From assembly GCA_009731375.1 (NCBI GenBank), contig BJOX01000259.1:132998-179251 (forward strand): a stretch of DNA of 46,254 nucleotides, in the 5' to 3' direction. The position numbers were made by a program, and so were the translations under genes. The DNA comes from Paulinella micropora (taxonomy: Eukaryota > Cercozoa > Imbricatea > Euglyphida). A model generated the notes under the pieces. It did no database searches, had not been told where the DNA came from, and was given only the letters and a program-made list of their open reading frames with translations. Positions 37,721 to 46,254 of the stretch are shown piece by piece. The first letter of the stretch is position 1. Every line of letters begins with the position of its first letter.

Positions 37721-40700
37721 ATGTCAGGGAAGAAAACTGTAGTTGAAAGCATTCAGCAGTTGCGAGTGGACAAGTCTGAAGGTGAAGCAAAAGGCTTTCT
37801 GCAAGTCAACGGCAGCAAAGAGTGGGTCCCGTTTGCCAATGTTGAGATTCCGCCTGCAACGAGGGCGTGTTATTGCAACCTTCCTCACAACAGTTACACG
37901 TGGAGCCATTTGTCTGATAACATTGTCTATGTTTCCAAGGGAAAAGGGGGTGACAAAGCAAAAACAGTGGTGTACTCGCGTGAGGAGAATGGTTCTTCGA
38001 CCCAACCCGCGTAGACACATCTGAATCAGATGGAAGGAAGAGTAGCAGAAAAGGCAAACAACATCTCATTTCAACCCCTCTGCATCTGAACAGCCATCCA
38101 AGCGTACAAATAAGCAAGGGTCGTCTGATTCTAAGCATGCAAACGAAGGCAAACCATCTTCGAAGCGGTGCGTTTGCATTATTCATGACATTAGCTGAGT
38201 GTATTGAATGCTACTCATTGTGTGTTTTGTGTTGTTCAAACTTGCAAAACCTGAAGTGGACGTGAGGAATCGAACGGGTAAGACGTTTGCGCCGTGCTGA
38301 GCTTTGTCAGTATGTGTGATTTAAATTCAGTGAACGGACATCCGCTGGCGATGGACTCCCTCCCTCTAAGGTTCGACCAACTCAATCGTTAACGCTTACT
38401 CTACTATTTTTAATTATTTCTTCTGTGAATCATTGTTTGAGGCTGCTGATGCGACTGCTAAGTTACCTAAACGCAAAGGGAAGACAAGGAAAAGTCTGCA
38501 TCTCAGAAGCGGTGAGTTTGCCCTCATCTAAGTGCATTGAATGCTACTCATTGTGTGTTTTGCGTTGTTCAAACTTGCATAGCGCTACTTTGAAAGAACC
38601 GCCCAATCCAAAGGGCGGTGAGGAATCAAACGGGTAAGACGTTTGCGCCGTGCTGGGTTTTTGTCAGTGAGTGTGTGATTTAGCGAATGGGACAACGTAC
38701 AGTTCCCACAACCCACGCGAACAGGTGATAACGAAACAGTTTTGCAACAGCTAGCTCAGCTAGCAAAAGTGTCGGAGGCCGCAAGGGATGCCATTACAAG
38801 TAGCGCAGGCGTGCATGGTTTAAACGGCGAAGGTAGCTTTCAACTCTTACTAATTATAAACCACAGACCCGCCTAGGGGGGGGGGGTGGTGCATGTTTGT
38901 GACACTCGCCTAAGATAAATATTTGTGTGAATTCCACAACAATTATATCAGCATCAACATTGAGCCTGGGGCTAGCTACCCTGCAAATATGAGCTCCCAA
39001 ATCCTCCTCGTTCCCACAAACCATGACTTGTTCCGACAGGGGTGCGCATATGCGAGGGGGGGGGGTGGTGGTGTATGTTTGTGACACTCGCCTAAGGTAA
39101 ATATTTACACTGTTAGATTATCAGGAGGAGGATGCTGGCGCCGCCGCAAAGGCTGCTGGGACGGGGGGCAAAGACCAGGGCAATGCTGGCGCTGCCGCTG
39201 GGACGGGGGGCAAAGACAAGGGGAATGCTGGCGACGCCGCAAGCTTTGCTGGGACGGGGGGCAACGACAAGGGCAATGCTGGCGCTGCCGCTGGGACGGG
39301 GGGCAAAGACAAGGGGAATGCTGGCGACGCCGCAAAGGCTGCAGGGACGGGGGGAAAAGACCAGGGAAATGCTGGCGCTGCCGCTGGGACGGGGGGCAAA
39401 GACAAGGGGAATGCTGGCGACGCCGCAAGCTTTGCTGGCACGGGGGGCAAAGACAAGGGAAATGCTCACGCTGACAAGCCCGAGAACAAATATGGAAAGC
39501 ACAAGCAGGGGAATGATGGCGCCGCCGCAAGTATTGGTTACCCTTCCCAGGATAAACAGGGGTTGTTGCAAATATACTTGGATCTCAAGGCTCACATTCG
39601 ACAGCACAAGCTCGGAGATCGCGTGGGTTTCGGTTTCGGTCCCGCCAACCGATAGCTTTGGCTACAGGTTTCCCAAGGATGCGTCTCAAGACGATGCAGA
39701 GGAAGGGATGCGCGGGTATGAACATTTTGTCTGAGTCTTTCATATGGACTGTTTTGGCGTAGGGTGTTGATTGTGCATGTCTCATCGAGGGATGCGGACG
39801 ATGTTTCTGAGTACTTTGCTCTGCTGGACAGCCAGTTTTGTAAAAAACTCGACAAAAACCTGCAGGTACCCACACGGCTGCTATATTGATCAGCGTGCAT
39901 TTCATCATTGATGAGTCGTATTATTATGACTCCAGACCGGTGACCGTTTGTGCTTTTTTGGCGGCCCACAAGAAGGAATGCTCCTGGTGGGGTAATCATA
40001 ATATGATTCTCTTTGTCATATAAGCATTCTGACATGTGACAACAAACACTAGGCCCGGCGTCTTTTTGCGAGCGGTGCGTGACGACAACTTGGTATGGAA
40101 GTTTGAAGTTGTGGAGTATGCGCTGCTGGTAGCGAGGGAAGTTGAAAAGAAGGTTCCGGATTCCCCGCGTCGCTTCAAGCTTCAGTTTGCCAAGTACAAC
40201 GATGTCGACCCAGTGGCGACAGAGCGGCTTCAAGAGTCTGGTGAGTTTGATGGTGCCCTTACCAAGTGCTTCAAAAGCCAGGTTCTGGGCCCTTTGGTGT
40301 TGGCACATCGCCCTAGGCAGGATTTCTTTCCTTTCTGGGAAAAAGAGGAGCCGATTCCGTACATTAGTACGTACGATCGCGCAGCTGAACCCAAAGCCTC
40401 AGTCAGAGGCAGGGCTGATGATATGGAAATAGTCCTGGGGTACGCTTACATTTTTTTTTTGTTTTTGCTAACTAGATTGAGTTTGTCTCAGGGACGACGA
40501 TCTGAACCTTAAGCTCCCGCCGGACCCTCTCAGGTTCTTAATTAGTTTCGAAATGCTAGCACATAATTGTATTTTACACTGTGCTGCAGGCCGGAGGGGC
40601 AAACTACAGACTCGGACGATGAAGGCTTGTACCTTGAGGATTCATCTAATCTTGCCGATTCGGAATTAGACTTCAGCTCGGCCATCAGCGGTGCATCACC

Positions 40701-42463
40701 GCCAGGCACATCACCGCCAGGCGCCTCCAAAAGAGGCAAGCAGAAAAGAAATGGTGTGCGCAAGCCCGGCAGGTACTAATCGCTGCTGACAGTGTCCGTT
40801 TCGCTCCAGAAGTTGTGTAATCTTAGGTGCTCAAAGAAGTCCAGGGCTTCTCTGAAGCCCAAGACTGACAGCAAGTCCGAGCTTACGCCTGGGGCCGATA
40901 CTTTCGAAGCTGCCTTTGTCGCCAGTGCCTTGAGCTCGGGGCGCAAGGCCCGGGCCACCACCCTCCCCAAGTATAGTCCTGAGATTTTGGATCGCACCTG
41001 CGGAAATAAAGGCAGTGAAATCGAAGGCATGGAAACTCCTACGGTGTGGTGGGCGCCCGCTAACTCAGGCAAACTGGGTGGCCCGGCCGCGAAGAGGGGG
41101 AGCTTTTCGATGGGATCAAGAACCCGCTCTTTGTCTTTTGGGGGAAGGTTGTGGACCAGCGCGAGGAGCCGGAGAAGTTTAAGACTGTCCTGAATACACC
41201 AGGCAGCAACTCTATCCTGGGCAAGATCTTCTATCTTACCGCCCAGCAGCGACAGATGCTATTGAGCAAGCAGAAAAGTGCCAACTATGGTGGGGGCTTG
41301 GTCAACCATGCACCGAAGGAGTACGCTAACATCACCTTCGTGATTCACCTTCGTGATGATCAAATACAGTCCGTATCCCGTGGCTCAGGCTGTAACTAAT
41401 CATGCGGTTGGCACGGTACCATACTTCTGTTTCGGGGCAAGTTACTGGAAGAATCATCCAGGGCAAATAATTTCCCGTTTTTTGCCTGCCGGCTTCGACA
41501 AGGTCATTGTTTGTCCCATGATCGGTTCAATGACCTCCCTCTTCCATGCATCATTGCTTTCAGGATGGGAAGGTCGCGTGGATAGACCTTCCCAAGAAGC
41601 TCAGAATGGTACATTGACGTGTACTATGAACGTTGTATCCGCTGGCTTGAAATGTTGTTGACAATTAGGGGCAGCATGGTAACTTGGAGGAGGATAACCG
41701 CTCGGCGGGCAGCAAAGATAGCAAAGGCGGCAAAGGCAGCAAAGGCGGTAAGCGGGGAGGTAACGGGCATCACGACAGGGCAACCTGCGTATGTAGCCCT
41801 TGCAAGTGCTATCGCCGGAAGCATGGAATGGTAGAACCGCCGGCAAAGCGACCTGGAGATAAAGAACAAACTCCAGGCAAGGCAGCTGCAGACAAACAAG
41901 AGGTGAAACATCTTCCTCCCAGCAACTCGTCACCAGCACCGCCGGGAAAGCCAACTGGAGATGAAGAGCCAACTGGAGATGAAGAAGCCCCCGGCGCACT
42001 GTTACCGCCCGAGCCGCCGAAGCCGAAGCCGAAGCCGAAGCCCAAGCATAATGCGCGCATCGACGAGGAACACGTGCACGACCCCGTCAAGTGTGGCGGG
42101 GCTCTACAATGTCGAGAATGCCGTGGCTGCGGTCTTGGGTGCAAATGCCCGCACTGCGACCCGCACAGCAGTGGGTGTGAGTGTGGCAGGTCAACCTGTC
42201 CGCCTGTACAACGCTCTGCTCCCTCCCAACAAGTTGGACGACCAAATCAGGAGCCGCAGAACAAGCGTGAATCGAGCAGTGATGGGCCGGATGACGAAAT
42301 GGCTCCAATGATGAAGATGTTTTCATCGGTCGCTGGCAAAATGTCTAACAGTAAGGGTGGCGGTCAAGTCCAGGGGAACTCTTTCAATGCTTTTGCTGCT
42401 CTTCTTGCAAATCAGTCGCAGCAAAATACTAATGCTTTCTTGGCTTTTTTAGCTAGCTCCTAG
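37721..42463 (+). CDS. multi-exon gene: Gly/Ala repeat domain and Cys-rich C-terminus, family unknown
   Basis: First ATG in the opening frame at 37721 (MSGKKTVVESIQQL). Exons whose phases agree at every junction: 38583-38633, 38684-38832, 39117 to about 39561, about 39656-39715, 39763-39865, 39916-39986, 40053-40439, 40492-40533, 40590-40772, 40827-41043, 41097-41320, 41370-41502, 41564-41608 and 41669-42463. Introns are 42-66 nt except 284 nt at 38833-39116. Exons before 38583 are less certain (38046-38164, a 21-nt exon at 38257-38277, and one from 38333). Domains: charged N-terminus; Gly/Ala repeat (39125-39480); a globular middle (VEYALLVAREVEKK, FDGIKNPLFVFWGKVVD, VPYFCFGASYWKNHPG); then Lys/Gly/Pro-rich sequence and a Cys-rich segment. 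Total near 1,000 residues. Stops at TAG. Not recognised; one gene is more likely than two because phases match throughout. Confidence 0.6.
38198..38683 (+). repeat. duplicated exon-intron module
   Basis: 38198-38326 and 38532-38680 are similar in the same order: an intron tail (CATTGAATGCTACTCATTG ... CAAACTTGCA), a short exon ending GAATC(A/G)AACGG, and a donor-side block GTAAGACGTTTGCGCCGTGC. The short exons differ in length (21 and 51 nt) but both end in phase 2, encoding EESNG. Confidence 0.65.
38872..39108 (+). repeat. 186-bp satellite, about 1.25 copies, inside the 284-nt intron
   Basis: Reverse complement, with substitutions, of the repeat at 35740-36001, including the G runs followed by TGGTG and TGTTTGTGACACTCGCCTAA. 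It fills nearly the whole intron 38833-39116. Confidence 0.85.
39125..39480 (+). repeat. coding minisatellite, units of 42 and 51 bp
   Basis: Alternating units encode NAGAAAGTGGKDKG (14 residues) and NAGDAAKAAGTGGKDQG or NAGDAASFAGTGGKDKG (17 residues). Every unit length is a multiple of three and the repeats are highly similar, so the frame is maintained in spite of copy-number change. This is a low-complexity, probably disordered Gly/Ala domain. The opposite strand also stays open but is a shadow. Confidence 0.8.
41684..42463 (+). CDS. last exon: basic-Gly, Pro-rich and Cys-rich regions
   Basis: Final part of the gene above (exon starts 41669). Order: SKDSKGGKGSKGGKRGG; a small Cys patch (CVCSPCKCYRRKH); a Pro/Glu linker with KPKPKPKPKH; a Cys-rich segment at about residues 128-168 counted from 41684 (CGGALQCRECRGCGLGC, KCPHCDPHSSGCECGRSTC) with about 12 Cys plus His, able to bind several metal ions; and a Met/Asn/Gln-rich tail ending AFLAFLASS. 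The spacing does not match RING, PHD or LIM from memory. Listed separately because it is the clearest single exon. Confidence 0.6.
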   Translation: MEEDNRSAGSKDSKGGKGSKGGKRGGNGHHDRATCVCSPCKCYRRKHGMVEPPAKRPGDKEQTPGKAAADKQEVKHLPPSNSSPAPPGKPTGDEEPTGDEEAPGALLPPEPPKPKPKPKPKHNARIDEEHVHDPVKCGGALQCRECRGCGLGCKCPHCDPHSSGCECGRSTCPPVQRSAPSQQVGRPNQEPQNKRESSSDGPDDEMAPMMKMFSSVAGKMSNSKGGGQVQGNSFNAFAALLANQSQQNTNAFLAFLASS

Positions 42464-42930
42464 AAGCTAATTCAAACCTGTCGTTCTTGCAGAAGCGTGC
42501 CTTCAATTTGTTTTAAAAAAATAATAATAAAAAAATAAAAAAATAAAAAACTTGCCTTCTCTTCTTTTATCGGCCTACTTCAATCCAAGGCAGATGAAAG
42601 AAGACGAGTCAGCGTCAGTGGTGTTTTCCGTCTTCGCCATCTTGCCTTTCTTCTTGAAACTTGTCTCCTGGTCTCAGGGAGTAGCATTTTTGGTGGACCT
42701 CACTGCACTAGTTGCTCTCTATGTCAAGTGGTCAAAATTCCTGTCTTTTTCATGGGTATAACTAGAACCCCTAGAGAAGATCTGTTTCAACGCACTCAGG
42801 TCATCTTCTGGGATTGCGAAACTGTGATTATGGCAGTAGAGCCTGTTGATTATGGCAGTAGAGAACGAAGTGTCTTCGTTACTTTGACTTCGTATTTGAT
42901 GTTACTTCGTTTTTTATGCCCATTCGCGAG

Positions 42931-42940
<10 letters not shown>

Positions 42941-42995
<55 letters not shown>
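42941..42995 (+). repeat. ACT trinucleotide microsatellite
   Basis: Nearly pure (ACT)n. Confidence 0.9.
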
Positions 42996-43241
42996 TTTTC
43001 TCTCGTCAGTGTGTGTGTGAGATGTGGAGGGAAGAGGTTCGCCCTGAAACTTGTCTCCTGGTCCTAGGGAGTAGCATTTTTGGTGGACCGTGCCGTCTTC
43101 AATCCAGCTTATTTTCCATTCGGCCCCAGAAGCTAATAACCAGTATAAGATAGAATGTAAAAGAAGCACACTATCTTGTACTGTTTATTGTTTTCGTTTG
43201 TTTCGATGCATACGTAGGCCGCGGCAGGCAAGGCTCACGTG

Positions 43242-43289
43242 TAGGCAATGCGTCGGAAGGTCATAAAATTCCTTCCGACGCATTGCCTA
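43242..43289. repeat. perfect hairpin, 19-bp arms and 10-nt loop
   Basis: TAGGCAATGCGTCGGAAGG, then TCATAAAATT, then the exact reverse complement of the first arm. A further TTCCGACGCAA follows at 43299. Possible roles are a transcript terminus structure, the end of a small inverted-repeat transposon, or a cruciform. Confidence 0.85.
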
Positions 43290-43689
43290 AAGTAAGATTC
43301 CGACGCAATTTTTCCTACTAAGTCAGCTTTTCGGAAGTGTTCTTCATTGAACTAATGCTTTGGAGCTACTAATAATGAATAAAATACTCGAAATCATTAG
43401 TTCCATGACGTTAGTCCCATGATCTTGCAGAAATTTGCCTTTAATTTTTCAGAAAAAGAAATTGCGACTGGAGCATTTTTTTTTTGCCATGCTAAGTCCA
43501 GACCGGTCTGAAGCGCATTAAAGTAAAGTTTTATCAATGATTTGAGCAAAAATTAATATTAATATTAATTAAAATCAACTTTTAACGCAATATCTTAGCA
43601 TTTTAATAAATTCACGAAACTTGCGTGGTCGTACGACCGTACGACCTTTGGCGCATTATTATTTACAATAGCGTCATGCTCCACGTTTA

Positions 43690-44522
43690 GCTCAGTGAAG
43701 TCCAAGAACTTCCTCGAGACACACGTGTTCGAAAATACGGTTCAAAGCGTTGCTCCGTCAGCACTGTTTCAAGAAGTGATGAGTGCATGCTCAAACATGG
43801 ACTCGCTCACGGAGGCACATACGGCACAGGCAGGCGGTGTACCTGTTGGCGCACAAGCCACGTACACAAACAGAGTTGCCGGTTGGAAGAGACAGAGAGA
43901 GCCAGACCTGAAGACCGCATGTTGGAGGTGGTTCGCGGGCTTGCAGTGTAAGGCACAGATGGAGAACAGAGACTGCTCTTTCAATCATGATAGGCAGAAC
44001 CCAACAGCAAGGGCAAATTTTCTGAGCAGGACGGAAGGCAAGGAACCGGGCCTTTTCAATATGCTTCAGATTGCCGCTGTGAACGAAGGTTGGTATGCCA
44101 ATATGTGTGATGATGAGGAGTTACGAGAGGCAATCATTACCTACATGAAGAGGATGAAGGAGAAGAAGGAGGAAAGGGAGAGACAAAAGAACTTAAAGGC
44201 CTCTCAAAGAGGACGAGAAGGAGGAGCAGGAGCAGGAGGACGAGGAGGAGGAGGAGGAGGAGGAGGAGGAGGAGGAACATGGAGAGGAGCCTCGAGGTGG
44301 CAGGGAACCCCTCAGAGAGGAAGAGGAGGAGGTCGGGGATATACCCCTTATGGAGGGAGAGCTGTTCGAGCTCCAGCCCCCCCACCCAGAGGAGGAGGAG
44401 GCTCGTGGGCAAGCTCCAACCCAAATTTCGGTCGAGCTCAGGCCTACAACACTGCCTCGGAGACCGATACGTCATCCTACCCGGACACTACTCAAGGTAA
44501 TCGTTTCGAGGTGGTGGAATGA
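43690..44522 (+). CDS. gag with CCCH zinc finger and RGG-like tail
   Basis: Open from a TAG at 43688-43690; the nominal start at 43695 is GTG, so initiation is either at a downstream ATG (43779) or through splicing (TTAGCTCAG precedes). Residues 75-98 contain C-x8-C-x8-C-x3-H (ACWRWFAGLQCKAQ, DCSFNH), an RNA-binding CCCH-like finger similar in place to that of the other Ty3-like element. A helical charged stretch follows (MKRMKEKKEERERQK), then a Gly/Arg-rich tail with GGGG runs and RGG/RGR boxes. It ends FEVVE and TGA (44520-44522), followed in the same frame by pol. Confidence 0.65.
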
Positions 44523-46254
44523 CTGGAGGGGGAAGAAGAGAGGAAGGAGAAGACTGTGAAGTTTAACCCTAAAGTCACAGTGCTTTCTAATGCTGTTGTG
44601 CAGACTGGGCCAACGCTTCCTCTATGTGAAAACAAAGATGTGGGTACACAGAGACTGCAGCCCCAAGGTAGTCTCATACCCGTTCATACAGCACGGTTAC
44701 CAATGATAACTGATGCAAATAGGAAGGCGAGACTTGCGATGGAGGCGAGGAGGCCAATGGCAGACGTATCGCCTCGGCCAAGCAAACAACCACGAACAGA
44801 CTCAATGTCTACGGTCGCGGCGGGTGGCGAGCAAAAAGACAATGTGTGTACTCAAGTACCACAAGACAATGTCGCTCAAATAGTAAACGCACCAGTACCG
44901 CAGAATAATAAAAATGTTAATGAGGTGAAGCAGGAGGAGAAGAAGGAGGAGTTGAAAAACTTAGAGACAAGACTCCAAAATTTGGAACGTAAAGTTCTTG
45001 TTCTCGCAGCCAATATACACAGGCCCGATGCTCTGTGTTATACGGAACTTTATTGTGAAACATTGAAGACAATATTAAAAGTTGGTAATGATACGATGGC
45101 GAATATTAATATTGTCGGCCGGAAGTTTTTTAATCGATACCGGGACTGGGTGGACGGAAATATGAAAAAGTCAACGGGCACTCTCAAAGGAGTGAGCAGC
45201 CGGACGGATATCACGGGAATCATCACACTGACCTTTAAATTGAAATCCGCACGAGTATACCGTATGGACCTCTATGTCGTCCCCGGTTACCACGGGTCAA
45301 TATTACTATCGTATGACCAATTGGCTACGATGGGGGCTGTGATTGATTGCGCCGCACGGCGAGTGATATATGGAGTAAAAAGAGGAGAAGAGAACGATAT
45401 TGATCCCTTCAACGCTACTGACTCTTATGAGGCTTATGAGCTGAGTCTAGCGACGGATCACAAAAAGATGGCCATCGCACATGAGGCACTTGAGGTGTAC
45501 GTTCACCCCCATGTCGTAAGACCGGATGAACTGTCCTGGACCGACAATTGGGAATCCCAAGTGTGCACTGTCACAGTTCCGACATGCCATTGGGACAAAA
45601 AGTCTATTGATGACTTAATCGAGAAGCGAAAGGAGGAGATTATATGTGTCGCACAAAGAAGCCCGTCGTTGGCGAGATTCGCGGAAGGAGTAGGAACAGA
45701 TGTCCATATTACTAACGGATACTGTTTCCATGCGAAAGTAGGAGAAGAAAAAAGGGAGGCGTTTGTACCAAGGAGAACGGGGCGAATCCCGGATACTCCA
45801 CCAGAAACTATTAAAAGTTTTATTACTGATTTCTGGGGTGACGAGCCCACGTGGCCGCGTTCACTGTCTGAAGTGAAGAAATGCTTACGGACTTTATTCG
45901 AAAATAATAAGCCGTATACTATTATCCTGCCATATAATGAGCAGGCGATATGGGCGCAGAAAATAAGGGACCGGCTTATTGATCATCCTATACCGGTACC
46001 CTCTCGCAAGCAACAGCTAGTGGTGGCTTGTCGTATGGGAACTCGTGAGCAGTGATACAAGCGGAAGCTCAGAGACCTCGACAAGTTGAAATTGATACCG
46101 CAAGCATTCACATGCTTTGATGGTTTTTACACCCGTAAAGCTCCTTTGCAATACGCGAGACTCATTGACATGCTGGTGGAGCTCGGTAAAGATGATGAGC
46201 CGGACACGGTCACGTATGAAAAGACGGGCCTAGATGATGTCTCGGAAGAGGACT
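44523..46254 (+). CDS. pol N-terminal part: degenerate protease and PR-RT linker, in frame with gag
   Basis: Follows TGA-CTG in the gag frame. The first ATG is not until about 44703, so translation by readthrough of the TGA is likely if the element is active. There is a coiled-coil-like stretch (EEKKEELKNLETRLQNLERK, about 127-146 counted from 44556). The protease block reads LKVGNDTMANINIVG where the other element has LDTGNDSMAQITFAG; the catalytic Asp-Thr is Lys-Val here. DLYVVPGYHGSILLSYD resembles the protease end. Then comes the linker block TIILPYNEQAIW ... HPIPVPSRKQQL. A second in-frame TGA (46053-46055) is followed by open, homologous sequence (KLRDLDKLKLIPQAF; ARLIDMLVELGK) to the window end. 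Confidence 0.7.

Larger units (their letters stand above)
42464..43687. other. intergenic, no gene; local repeats and a hairpin
   Basis: Holds A/T homopolymer near 42515-42550, a 46-bp direct repeat (42654-42699 and 43043-43088, core CTTGTCTCCTGGTC and GGGAGTAGCATTTTTGGTGG), (ACT)n at 42941-42995, the hairpin at 43242-43289, and an AT palindrome near 43550-43570. It should include the 5' LTR or leader of the following Ty3-like element, but no LTR partner is in the window. Confidence 0.5.
43688..46254 (+). mobile_element. second Ty3/Gypsy-like element, 5' part, cut by the window end
   Basis: Plus-strand gag (to 44522), then protease region and the conserved PR-RT linker to the window end. It is related at protein level to the minus-strand element but clearly diverged. 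RT and later domains lie beyond 46254. The 5' LTR was not recognised. Confidence 0.7.

Noticed and set aside
39113-39607. Minus-strand open frames opposite the Gly/Ala minisatellite
   Set aside because: Repeat units divisible by three keep the antisense frames open. The plus frame fits splice phases on both sides and has better composition.
41049-41068. A 20-nt intron to fix the frame near 41050
   Set aside because: A 53-nt intron at 41044-41096 also satisfies phase and matches the size of the other introns.

Overview
The window is eukaryotic nuclear DNA. Evidence for this is GT-AG introns (mostly about 45-65 nt), LTR and non-LTR retrotransposon remains, very dense microsatellites, and assembly gaps (N runs at 4160-4169, 7929-7938, 32610-32677 and 34012-34021). 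No bacterial-style operons, tRNA or rRNA genes were seen. Compact introns with large retroelements suit a protist or microalga, but the species cannot be named from the sequence.

Layout: 1-9.4 kb is repeat-rich. It holds microsatellites, two eroded C-terminal pieces of non-LTR retrotransposons (2928-3768 and 6467-7245, minus strand) and the last two exons of a host gene whose product ends in a KKXX-type dilysine tail (8438-8767, plus). From 9739 to 25663 lies a Ty3/Gypsy-class element of about 15.9 kb on the minus strand. It is bounded by 384/383-bp direct repeats with TG...CA ends, and has a purine tract and a candidate primer-binding site in the right places. Its order is a long leader, a gag region (one frame interrupted only by TGA codons, with a CCCH-like finger), protease, RT, RNase H, integrase and then a 2.6-kb extra region encoding a membrane-anchored protein and further unrecognised ORFs. 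From 26.2 to 31.1 kb is a decayed Ty1/Copia-class element, also on the minus strand. 

From 32.7 to 42.5 kb the sequence is gene-like and intron-rich: a partly gapped unrecognised gene (plus), then a head-to-head pair about 0.4 kb apart. The minus-strand member (34066-37332) resembles an RNase H-fold transposase-like family, with a Cys cluster and a C-terminal SAP motif. The plus-strand member (37721-42463) has at least 14 exons and encodes a Gly/Ala repeat domain and a Cys-rich C-terminal part. Each gene of the pair carries a copy of the same 186-bp satellite in an intron, in the same orientation relative to transcription. From 43.69 kb to the window end is the 5' part of a second Ty3-like element on the plus strand, related to the first, whose gag and pol are one frame separated by TGA-CTG.

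The items most worth following are the excess of TGA among in-frame stops of the retroelements, the extra membrane-protein region of the large Ty3 element, and the divergent gene pair with shared intronic satellites.
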